NCBI GenBank assembly: GCA_014549065.1
Contig: JACDOX010000140.1
Location: 1,778,180 to 1,842,179, forward strand
Reading direction: 5' to 3'
Source of the DNA: Cardinalis cardinalis
Lineage: Eukaryota; Chordata; Aves; Passeriformes; Cardinalidae
DNA: 64,000 bases
Shown in pieces: positions 37,721 to 49,700 of this stretch. The translations under genes were made by a program, and so were the position numbers. Below the pieces are notes generated by a model. The model was not told the DNA's origin. It made no database searches and saw only the letters and a program-made list of their open reading frames with translations. The first letter of the stretch is position 1, and each line of letters opens with the position of its first letter.

Positions 37721-40700
37721 TTGGTACTTCTCGTTAGAGAGGGCGGCGGTGACAGCGCTTCCGGCNCTTCCTGCCCCGGCTGTGCCTCCTGTGCGGCGAT
37801 GGAGGCTTTCACCTTGGAATTACTGCGTGCAGCTCATGCTTTATGTGCTGGATCTTCCTTCGTCTTTGGAGGGGTTTTGACAGCACTTGTTGTCTAGAGA
37901 CCTTTCTTGGAAAGCAGCCTTGTACTAAAATAGCTTTAAGAAATGTTAGTTTATGTACTAAAATAGCTTTAAGAAATGTTAGTTTATGTACGTTTCAGGT
38001 TTTTTTTGCTTCTGTTTTTCCTGTGGTTTTGTAAGTCCACAGTTCTTTAACCCTGTTTCCTGTTGTTAAAGCTTGGATCAAAAGGGTTCCTAAACTGTGG
38101 TCTTACTTGTTTACTATTTCTTTAAATGCTTTGAAAATGCTCAGAAAATGAAGGCTCTGCAGCTTGGATGTGCTTTCTACAAGGAATTGCAAACGTGGTG
38201 TTGTAAATTGTGATTCACCGAGTTGCTATTTTTTAGAAACAGACATTCAGTGAGTCTCCATTACTCACTAGGTGCTGTTGAAAAGGAAGGTGTTAGATAC
38301 CCTGAAGATCTTGTTCTGCCTTTCAGGACAGGCAGGCCATGGCAGTACTTCTCTGGAAAGCTACTAGACTTCTGTCCCAGCTTTCTCTGGGTCAGGCTTC
38401 CAGTTGCTGTAGGGCTTGTGAAAAGTCTTAATGAATGCTGTGAAGGTGTATCTTCTCTTACCTGACCACGATTTTTAAATTTCCTTTCTTTATTGCTTGT
38501 AGTTTTCCAGACCATATCTCAAATGATTTGCCACCACAGGCAGACTTGGTGTCTTCAGTTCGCTTTGGGAAGAGTCAGCTGAATGTTTGTTGCTGTTTAG
38601 TAATTTCTGTGTCACTACCCAGAACACTCCCTTAAGCACCCTTTGTACTGAGTAGGGCTCCCAAATATCAGTGAATAATATGAGTTGGGTTAGTTTTCTT
38701 TAGTTTTTGTCTGAGCCCTCCTATGGAGCTTAGAAGAGTGTATTCTTAGAAGGGCTTTTTCTTCCTTTAGAGGTTGAAGTTGTTTGTATATTTGTTATTT
38801 TTCAGGTACCTTTAAAACCAGGAAGGAGTCTTATGGATTGGATTCGGCTAACTAAAAGTGGGAAGGACTTGACTGGTTTGAAAGGGAGGCTACTTGAAGT
38901 CACTGAAGATGAGCTCTCTAAACACAACAAAAAGGAGGACTGCTGGATATGTATAAGAGGTTGGTTGCTGTGAGGTTTCTTCTGCNTTTTTTTACCTGGT
39001 TTCTCTTTTCTGTACTTAAAGAAGAAGCAACAAAACTCAAAAGACAAGAACAAAAGCCACGCTCCAGGAGAAACTATGCACCTCCTGTGTTTAGGCTGGG
39101 TGTAATCTTGATGTACCTTGGCATAACTTCAAGTAAGAGATTTTGTGTTACAAGATTTTCTTTGCTTTCAAGCCTTTCAAAAGAAATCTTCCNAATTGGC
39201 ATGTTTTATACCTATTTTATAGCTGCCTATGAAAATAATAAAATACAAGATTTTAGGTAATGTATCAAGTAAAAAGGACTTAACAAGAAAACAGGGCTTT
39301 GAAAATGCTGACATGTACACTTGTCAGTCTTGGACAGTTTATTATTTTGAGCAGTTGACTATTTTTAAGGATTGCTTTAGATCATGCAAAACCATATAAA
39401 TATTNAAAATACTACTTAAACCTGGAGAATGGTCTTTAGGAGATAATTGTGAAAGCACATATACTACTTCATAAAACTTTGTAGTGCAAATGACTGTTAC
39501 CAAGCAGAGCAAATGTAATCTCTGACTACAGTGACAACTGCCTGTGGTAACTATGCAATTCTGAGCTAAAATTTCATTAAAATAATAACAGAAATAGAAG
39601 TTGAATCATATGTTATACATTTAGCAATGTGTGAAGGTGGTCTGGAGCAATAGCTGTGGCTAGAAGAGTATTTTCAGAGTTGCAAATGAAGTTCCTAATT
39701 GTCCTACAGAAAGGAGCAAAACATTTGCCCTGCAGTTTAGTCATTTAGAAGCTAAAATACACAAATATCACCATAAATTTATTAGGAGGTAACATCAATT
39801 TCTATGAAGATAGAACCATTCTTTCTACAGAAATGTCCCATTAATGTCTCTGATCTTCCTAATCTCTTAGTGATAACATTGATCTGGTAAGGAACAGCAT
39901 TGATATTTAATAAAATGTCATGTCTGAACTTCAGCAAAAGAAAGTTAAGAGTTTCTGTGTCAGGTGATCGTATTGTTGGGTGTTAAAGGTGATGAGGGTA
40001 AAAGTAAAGGTAAAATGTTATTCAGTACTGGCCTTTGAACAAAATAATAGGGTTCTTAATTTCTTGTGCTGCAGTTGCATGTGCTAGTAAAACTGCAATA
40101 GGAGGAGAGATAAAGAAACCTTGTTTCCTATGTTCATCTGTTCATTTTTCACTGTGAAAAAGGAACATCTACTGCAGACAGAATTACTGCCTAAAGATGC
40201 TTCTGTTTTCTTTTTAATCTCATTTTACCTTTACTGCATTTCTGAGGCTGGTTTTTACAAGAACTCCATCAAGCTTCTGTATCTTTCCTTAAATTTTTCC
40301 GGGTCTGCCTTTTCTGTGTTCTCAGATGACTAGTGAAAAAAGCATCATATCCAAAAATGACAGTAGCCCTCATATGTGGACACGTAGTAAAAGAATATAA
40401 TTATGGAAAAGGCTAAATTAGGTCTCTGCGTTGGTAGTTAGACTGTGTCTCTAAAAGAAAGAGCAGAAACCCATGAGAGCCATGTGAAGTAAAAAAAGAA
40501 CAGGAACTAACTTGGTTCAAAACCCCAGTGTGATCAAAGAAAGGTGTCATATAGGGCACAAATTTGTACATAAAGGGGGGCTCAGGGGAGTTAAAAAACA
40601 CATGAAGGATGTTTAAATGATATTTCTTTTGCTCTAGCAAGTTTGGTGGTAAATTTGGGTAATATTCAGGAGGCCATGGCTATGCAGAACCTTATAATTT

Positions 40701-43700
40701 ATTGTGTGCAGTAATCATTGCTGCACACAAGATGGCACAGTGAATACAGCCATCAGAAAAGCAGGTTGGTAAAGTGTGCAAAGATCCTTACTTTGTTATT
40801 GACTGGATCTTTGTTGTTGGCTGGGATGGTTGTTCTTGCCAACCAGGATTGCTCCAAATATGTCTGCCCTAGGCTCAGTGCTGAATGCCTTTCTCTTCTT
40901 CTGAAGTAATTAATGTACGCTTCCTAATGTCTTCAAAGCTTTTTCTGCAAGCACTGGCACAGTTCTGTTTTTGGTAGCTTCCTGTTTTGATAATGTTAAA
41001 TATCTTCAAATATTCATGCAGGTAGGGATGCAATAATCATGTTAACAGCAATATTTCTGTAGTTAAATCTGTTTATAGCTGCATTCTTCAGGCTCCAATA
41101 ACCCAGTTGCCTAGCAACAATAATTAGCCTTTGTTATTTCAGACCTGTGAAGAAACATTGTTTTATGTCGCTGGAAGTGTAGAAACAATGCTGAGCCCTT
41201 TTACTGGGACAGATACAGCCAGAGNTGTAAGCCTTTAATGAGCATGAGCTGTGTTAAGTTTCTTATATTGCTGAATCTGAAGAATGGAAGTTTTGTTGCT
41301 GATGGTGACAGTATTTCCTTGTGTTGGACAGTTCATTCCTGTAGGCATTTCATTCCGTGATGGTGATGGGTGGTACTGGAACAACTATGACAACACTTCA
41401 GGGAGAACTTAATTGGAAGGGAAACTGAAAACCATTTTGTGCGCTAGCTGGTTCAATTTTGTCTCCTTTTAAATCTGCCTGTGGTACTTTTACCCTCTAC
41501 CTAGGATACATCATATTCAATTTCTAGGTTGAAGTCTTAACCCAAGGCAAGTGGTGTAGCATCTGGCATCTGTTGGACTGGCATCTCCATGTAATATCTC
41601 TTGTGCTCTATACAATTGTGTCTCTTATGTTTCTGTTTTTGTGAAGTCAGACTGTCTGTTCCAATTATGCCTACTGTTTGCTAGTACACTCTTTAATTTG
41701 TGCTATCCTTTCCATTATTTTTGAAGACAGGAGTGATTATAGAAATGCTGCTCATATGCTTTTATATTCTGTTTTCTTCAGGATTTGTGTATAATGTCAC
41801 GCCGTACATGGAATACCATCCAGGTGGTGAGGATGAACTCATGAAAGCAGCAGGAGCTGATGGTACAGATCTCTTTGATCAGGTGAGAGCAACTGGCAGC
41901 AAATGACACTTGCTCACCATACTTGAAAAATGCATGTTTTGCGATTATTTTTAGGGCATTTCCGTGGAAATGGTGATTTGAACTTTTTCANTCCCAAGGA
42001 AAGGCAGCAGGTCACTGCTCAGAATGGCACTTTCATGCACTGGAAGAGACACGTAGTTTAAACTTTGTATCAAAAGACAGTAATGAAACTGTTACTTTTT
42101 GTTGTTAGAATTATGCTTCAATTAGACTCCTTTTTTTTCCGGCAGAAATAGCAATAAAGCTAGCAACAATTTGAGATACCACCTTCTTAATAAATTGCTT
42201 CAATGATTACTGTTGTTGGAGAGACCTATTTTTCTAAGAGCTTTCACTTTTTGAAAAAAGCTTGTAGAGTTCTTTGTCTATTTACTTGACAGCTGCCTTA
42301 TCAGAAAAAATGCTGGAGCTTCTATTAACTTTAACTGGTGAACAACTCACAAGATGACAGTTCGTCTCTTATTTGTTTACTATTTCTTTAAATGCCTTGA
42401 AAATACTCAAAATAAAGGCTCTGAAGCATGGGTATGCTTTCTGTAAGGAATTGCAAACTTAGTGTTGTAAAATGTGGTTCACTGAGTTGGTATTTAGATA
42501 TTCTGTGGGTCTCCATTACTCACTAGGTTTATCTGAGAAACTGCAAAAGAGCAGAAAAGAAATCTCTGTTTCAGAAAGGAAATATGTTACCTCTTTACAT
42601 GTCATGCATCAGAGTATGTTATGCTTTCATTTGCAAATATTTTTAACATTGTAAATAAAGATGGATAATGTTTTAGCTTTGTTGAGTCTTTTNTTTAGCT
42701 TTGTTAGTCCTTTCACAAATGAAGTGTTGGTTTTGGGCATAATTCTTTGATTTCAAGAAATCCCTAGTATCGAGTATCCAGTATCAAGTTGGGGCTTGGG
42801 ATTATGTTGCTGGGTCATTATATGGTGTCCTTGAAAACAGAAGTCTTGACATCAAGAGTGTTTGGGGAAGCCCCTGTAGTTAAGTTCAGATACATGCTTG
42901 CAACTTTTAAATTTTTGTTATGGGAATCGAAGCAGGTTTAGATCCTGAAAATGTGCTTTTCACTTTTGTTTCTGGCTTACAACTTTTCTGTTACTGGAGG
43001 TGTTTGTTTTCCCCTCTGCTTTAGCATTCTGTCTCTGTCAGATGGTATTTTTTTAAGAGCTTGGTAGATTGCCAGTGTTCCCCAAATTTCTGGAAAAATT
43101 AACTGTCATTCATAATCCTTCATTTCTTTCTGTTACCTGTATATGAGGAAACTACAACTTGTTGATGGGATTCTTTATCTCATCTCCTTAGCTAGTCCAG
43201 TTGAAAGTTTTTATTTTTAAATCTAGGTACCTTTCAAATTTGTCATGCAACACTTTGTTTCCTTTTCTCTTCTTGTGATGTTATCCTGGATGCCTTATCA
43301 GAATTCGCTTTTCTGCCATCCATTTCCTCTACAAGTTCTCCAGTTCTGGTCTGTAAAGCTACTGCTTTTTCTTCACTTTATTTTACTTTCTTAAATAGGG
43401 AATTTCCAAATGATTCAGTGATAGTAAGACAGAAGCAAACAGAAATACACCAGCTTGGTAGGAGGTGTTTGTTTGTCTTAACTATTATTTTTTATGTTTG
43501 TTTCCTTCATCCCTTTTCCCTTTACTTGTCTAAACAAGACTAATAAACATTGTGATAATGACAAGGTCTTTGTTCTGTTAGTTGTGTAGCATGCATCATA
43601 AAAATGCTGGTCAAGGTTATGATGTTCAGGTATTGCAAAGCATAAATGAGTAAATTAAACTATTGTTACTTTTTTCATAATCTTATTGTTTCACTTAATG

Positions 43701-46700
43701 ACATGATATCTGTAAAAATAAGTAGTAAAAATAAGTACTGACTGATGTGATAGTGACTTCTAATGTGTTTAAAAAATAATCTGCTAAATGAATTATATTA
43801 GTCAATGTACAAAAATGAACTTTTCTATTTCAGTGCATAGAGCAACATAGTNAGAATTCCAAATTTTATGAAAAAATATTTTGTTAATGTAGGTTCATCG
43901 TTGGGTCAATTACGAATCAATGCTGAAGGAATGTCTTGTTGGGAGAATGGCTGTCAAGCCCATTGCTGCTCTGAAAGGTGAGTTGTTTTAAGAATGAAAT
44001 ATTGTTTATTATACTTTATTCCAAAATTATCTGGAAAATATGAGAAATCCTAAATCACCTCATATTTATGAGGAGAATCTCTATTCTTGCATAGAGTTGA
44101 AGGCTTTTGCATATATCCCACCAGATACCTGAAGATGAAATTCTTGTAAAATTGAAGACTTTTAGTAATGTACTGCTATGTTTCTTATTTTGTTTTTAGT
44201 CATTAGAAGACAGCTGTGCATGTGTGTTATATGTTTGTGTATATAGAAAAGACCTTTTATTGTCCTGCCATCTCTTTTTTCTTCTGATCCCAGAGGGAAA
44301 ACTGTCATAGGCAGCTATCGTATTGAAATAAAAGTCAGTATTTTCAATCTGGTGATTTCAGCCCCTTACATGCATCTGGCAAGTTGCATATGTGTTGAGT
44401 TATTTGAATACACTTTGTGGGCAGTTAATTTTTCCAGAGGCCCTTTAGTTTGAATTGAAAAAATTTTGCTGATACAATAGACTCNTCTGAGCCAGGAGAG
44501 CAAGAAATGTAGCGTAGTCTTAGAATGCAGGTGATAGTTTCCAGAAACTTCAGTCTTCAGTTTGTTTTTCGGATTGTAGGCCACAGCCAAAATTTCCTAT
44601 ACCTGAGAAACAGACACTGTTACTCAGTATTGACCCTTAGCAAAACTACAGTGAAAACATGAAAGGATTAATGATTACAAGTATTTTTCTGCAGTTCTGT
44701 GACATACTTTAGTTCATGATTTCAGCTATCTTGTTGCTCTTCAGCTCCTGAGGAAGTGCACTGCATGCTTGCTTAATATTTAGATAACATTGTCTTAACA
44801 GTTGAGTTTGGTCTTTGTGTAAAGTGGAATAGTATTTTACATCTCCATGATGCTAGGTAGCTAATTCCAGTGTGGAACTTTTAAGGTAAGTGCTACAAAA
44901 TATGGAGAAACCTCAGCAGCATAGCTGCCTCACTGAGTTGAGGCATTACAAAGACATTGCTGCTCTGTTTACTGCAAGTAAACATGTGTTTTGTTGATTT
45001 TATTAATCTAACTTTTCTGCAACTGCAAGGAATTCTTGTCACAGCCAGTCAGTAAAACATAAACACATCTTACCCCCTGCTGGCTCTGGCAGTCCATTTT
45101 CTGCTGTTCACTTTTTCTGCTTTGTTGATAGGACTGTTTATTTTGCTGCAGTAAAATTTGCAGGATAAATGTTGTCAACTATATAAAACAATTCTGTTGC
45201 CTGTGTTGCTTTTAGCCGTTCAGACTTGAAAAGTCTTAATTTTGTTAATAAAGAGTCCAACTGGTAACAGAACTACAGAGTCATTTAGGTTGGAGAAGAC
45301 CTCCAAGCTCGAGTCCATTTTTTGAACAGCCACCGCTTTGTCAACTAGACCATGGCTAAATGCCATGTCCAATTATTTCTTGAACACTTCCAGGGATAGT
45401 GACTCCACCACCTCCCTGGGCAGCCTGATACAATATTTGACAGCTCTTTCAGGGAAGTTCTTCTTGATCTCCAACCAGAACNTCCCCATGCACAGTCAGG
45501 AGGTCNACCCTCACCTGGCTACACCCTCCTTTCAGGGAGCTGTAGAGAGCAGTAAGGTCCTCCCTCAGCTTCCTCTTCTCCAGGCTCAACAACCACAGCT
45601 CTCTCAGCCACTCCTCACAGGATTTACCCTCTAGACTGCTCACCAACTTTCTGGCCCTTCTCTGGAACACGCCAGCACTGGACTTGCTGAAATCCTTCAC
45701 TGTAAGATTCTCAAGGTTTACTTTGATTTCTGTGGGGTTATATATGCTCCTCCTTTGAATTATCAAAAAGTGATTGACTTACTTTACTATCAGCCAGCAA
45801 TAATTCTAGTCTGATATCTTTTGAGACCATGTTCTGCAAAGTTTGCATTTCAGAATAGAAGAATAAATTACTAAGTTAAGGTGCATGTTTTTGAGTAGAG
45901 GATTAAATGGGTCCCATAAGTATAGAGGCAAGACAAGACTTCAAATTATGGATTACATTGCTTTATTTTTGTGACAGAGAATGAGTGTTCAGCAGAAGGA
46001 TGAACATTAGTATTTGCTGTTTGGTGCAATCTCAGTATAGAGCAATAAGGCTGGTGTGGGATTGTTAGGGCATTGCTGGAAGATTTGTGGTTGTTTACCT
46101 TAGGGTATTTTTCCTATGGTGTGGTGGTTTCTTGGGAGATGGTATAATGGTTTATTACTGTACTGCTATAAGGAAGCTGAAGTTTGTCCTTGCACACTCT
46201 AGGATATTTTTGAGGAAGAAGAGTCTTTTGAAAATGCTGGGAATAGTTAATGTTTTGTCAACTTGTATTTTGAGAATGCTGCTTCATGCTTTGGTGGTGA
46301 CTAATAGGAAATTCTGAAGTGTCCCTTCTGTAGTGTTACAGTGGATCTTTGCACTGAAACATGGTGTTTGTACTTGCTGAGAAGGCCAGTGCCATACCTA
46401 GGTATGTAAAAGATGATTTCAGGATCTCCCTCAGTAAACCTGTACAGCATGAAACTGCTTGCTGTCCCTTCAGGGTGCTCAGCTGTAAACATTAGCACAG
46501 TCTGAAACATTGTAATACTGCTGGTGTTTCCAGAGACACTGGTTAGTGCGTAGTAATGTAATCGCTGTGTTAGTTTAGTGGTTACTTGGGAGTCAGAATG
46601 CATGTTGTATTATTGTTAATTAAACAAGATTAGACTGAGAGCTGTGATGTCCTCCAAGGAAGAGAGGTAGGGCTCTGCCTTCGATGTATCTCACATCATC

Positions 46701-49700
46701 CTTAAAATTGCAGTGCTGATTTCTGTGCAGCGTGTTAAAATGTAGTGAAATGAGAATAGGCTTCTAAATACAAATAATTACCTTTCATTAGAAAGAAGTT
46801 TTTGTGAACAACTTGCCCATCCTGGCAGAAACCATAAAGTGGTGTATAGCAGAATATGCAGACAAATGTTACCTCAACCAAAAATTTATGGAGTATTTTC
46901 TTTTTACCTCAGCTAAAAATGTGTGGAGTATTTTCTTTTTACATTGAAGTGGCACAACATGAAAGCCTCTGATGAAGGTTGTTCTTGAAGAGCTCTCAAG
47001 TAATTTTGGGATACCATTTGGTTCTTTGCTCTATGAGCCTTTCTTAACTTCTTTCTAGCATTTTTTCTCTAACACTCGCTGGTTTGATGCAGAGCACTGG
47101 GAAGGATATGGAAGAACAGGGAAGAAACATTCCTGTTTTGGTTTTCTAAGGGAGCAGGAAGAACAGATTTGTTTCTCCTACTTCCCAAACTTGGCTCCTG
47201 TAAGAGAGAATATAAATTGGGCCTTTCATATAAGGACATTCTGAGATGTGCAATGTAGAGAAGGGCAGAAAGGGGCCCCAGGTATATCCAGAGGTCTAGT
47301 TTCCCCACAGATTTANTGTGAACGGAAGGACATGTGGCTCAGAGGTGCAGTGCATTTCCCATCAAGGTGAGCACCCTATAAAAGAATTGATGCTGTGTAA
47401 TTCACCTGCTTGGTCTCTCTTTTTTTTAAATTTTCTGCTAGAGTCAGTTGGTTTGGAATAGTTGTAGCATACTGTAGAATAAATGAAAAACTTAGATAAT
47501 AACTTGAAAATAAAGTAATTTGGCGGAGGAAGCTTATAGAAAAAATCCCTTTTTCGTATGTTCCTGCCAAGGATTGGGTTCATATTTCTAAGGATTGGAT
47601 TGGTCAGATTTGCAGTCTACTATGTGATGTTGTGAGACAGGTGTCGTTGGAATTCTTAACAGATTCAGTGAGCTTCTTAGCTATGAAGTTTATAATTGCA
47701 CAAGATAATCTGTGATTGTTTTTTTTGAAGTGTCAGAGTTCCTGCATTCCCTATTCTTTAGAGCTGTGCGATTTTTGGTGCTTGTAATGTAGCAATTTTT
47801 AAATTAGACCTACTCTTTTGGAATGGTAATCAGTGCTGCATTTTTTTGTTGCTTCTTGATGTCTGAAGCATCCTGGTCATTCTGTTATGACTTTTGGAAG
47901 GTTTACTTGGAGATGCTTACTTTGGCTACTTTAGCATGATGTGGGGAAGTACTGTAGCTTCTTAACTGTTGTGCTTGTTTTTTATTAATGCTTGCAGAGA
48001 TTTCTTCTGCTGTGTCTGAAGACAAGAAACAGCTTAATGGTAAGTTCTCACCTGGAGCAAAGTTGGGAGTGAACCTTAAACTTATGTGAATATCATTGAA
48101 TGAGCAGTATTTATCCACACTTCTCTCTCTTTGCATTTGAGTCCAGTAGTCAGGCTGTAGTGATCTGTGGAAATTTCAAAAGGCAAAATCCTACCCAAGT
48201 ATTGTGAATTCTGTGTTTGAAAGTATTATAAGACTGCAGTAGAATAGTGTAGATAAAGGAGCTATGAGATAGACAAGCAAGGTCATCTTGTCTGTGAAAT
48301 GGCAGGAAGATTTTCTGCCCAAGTCTTTTCTATCCAGTCAGGTGTTCCACTTGTTTTGCCAGATCTTTTTTTTTTTTCTTTCAAAGTGCAAAATTTTTGC
48401 ATTTCCTTCTGAGCTTCATGAAGTTTTTGTCAGCCCATTTCTCCAGACTCTCTGCATCCCTTAATAACCTCAACTTTCCATGTTTGTCTGATTGCATGAT
48501 TTGTTATTGTTCTGACTGGGAGAATGTGTGCCCTGTATGTTGCTGGTGTCTGTGTGAAACAATATCAGCATTCCGTGTTCCCTAGGGAGTGCTAGCAGTA
48601 ANTACCCTCCAGCTGGACTTGGTATGCTGATCACACCTTTTGTGACTGGCAGTTCTACTCACTTTCTGTCTGTGATGCAATCCACTAACCAAACCCAGCT
48701 CTTTCCAGTGTGGCTCTGAAGATGGTGTGAGAAACTCTATCACTAGCCTTGCTGTCCCATAGGATTGTGCAAAGCAGTCCTGTGATGTGCAGGGTTGTAT
48801 TTGTGCTGTTCATCTGGTCACATTAAACTCTTAATTTCATGCCTGCCATCAGCCTTTGGCTTCACCCACAGCTTTTCTTTATTTGTGATCACCATGACTA
48901 ATAAAGCACTTTGCTTAATTGGTTCACTGATCACCTGAATCATTGTCTTTTTATTGCAGCATGAATCACTGTTTTCATGTAGCATCTTACAGTATTTCTA
49001 AATAATTCATAAATAACTTGTTTTGCCAGAATGTTCTGTTTTATTGTGGCTGTTCATATATTTCTCTGGACCTGCAAAAGCAAATAAAGAGTATGTATGA
49101 CCATAGATGCCTGTTATCCCTGGAGACCAAGCAATTCATATGTGTGTCCTCAAGAAAGGCCTGGCCCTTGAGAAGGCTTTTATCATTAGTGATTGGTTTT
49201 CTTTTGCAGTGATCTGACTGCTCTGACATTTAGCTTCCTTGGCAGCTGCAGATGTTGTGTACTTAGGAGTAATTAAGGATCAAAGAATGAGTAATTCGAC
49301 TGAGTTTTAATTGCTTTGGGTTAATTCTGGATGATCAAATAGTTTTGACAGATTGGTTAGACCAGAGTGGCTCTTTTTATTTTTATCTACTTCCCATGTG
49401 TTGGAGCCACTCAATTATGTGTTTAAGCTTTTAGTCATACTAGAAAATTTACTGGCATTTAGAAGGTAATAATCTGGGTAACTGAGAATTCATGTGCTAA
49501 TTATTTTATGCATAGCCATTTCAGGTTTGCAAGGTTTGCCTTTGAATGGGCTTGAAACCAGCACTTACCAGCTGTTCAGTCTGCAGCTTCCTCCATCATC
49601 ATCCTATTTAGCTTCTTTGTGTTAAAACTGATGCAGGATTGCAGTTGCTTTTATCTATCTCTGTCCTCAAGTTTTTGCCAAATATGTTCAATTTCTGTTC

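Larger units (their letters stand above)
37490..38805 (+). other. CYB5R4 intron 1
   Basis: Starts in the CpG island. Holds the 33-bp tandem duplication at 37,921-37,990 and one copy of the segment shared with intron 3 (38,101-38,273). Confidence 0.9.
43978..47997 (+). other. CYB5R4 intron 4
   Basis: 4.0 kb. Contains the antisense CR1 fragment at 45,270-45,690 and the 35-bp tandem duplication at 46,871-46,943. Otherwise nothing recognised. Confidence 0.85.

Noticed and set aside
36939..37897. Open frames up to 260 codons on both strands around the CYB5R4 start
   Set aside because: Same cause: CpG-island composition. Only the first 25 codons from 37,415 match a known protein.
45338..45766. 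About 100-codon open frames on both strands as possible genes
   Set aside because: They are the CR1 reverse-transcriptase remnant and its shadow.
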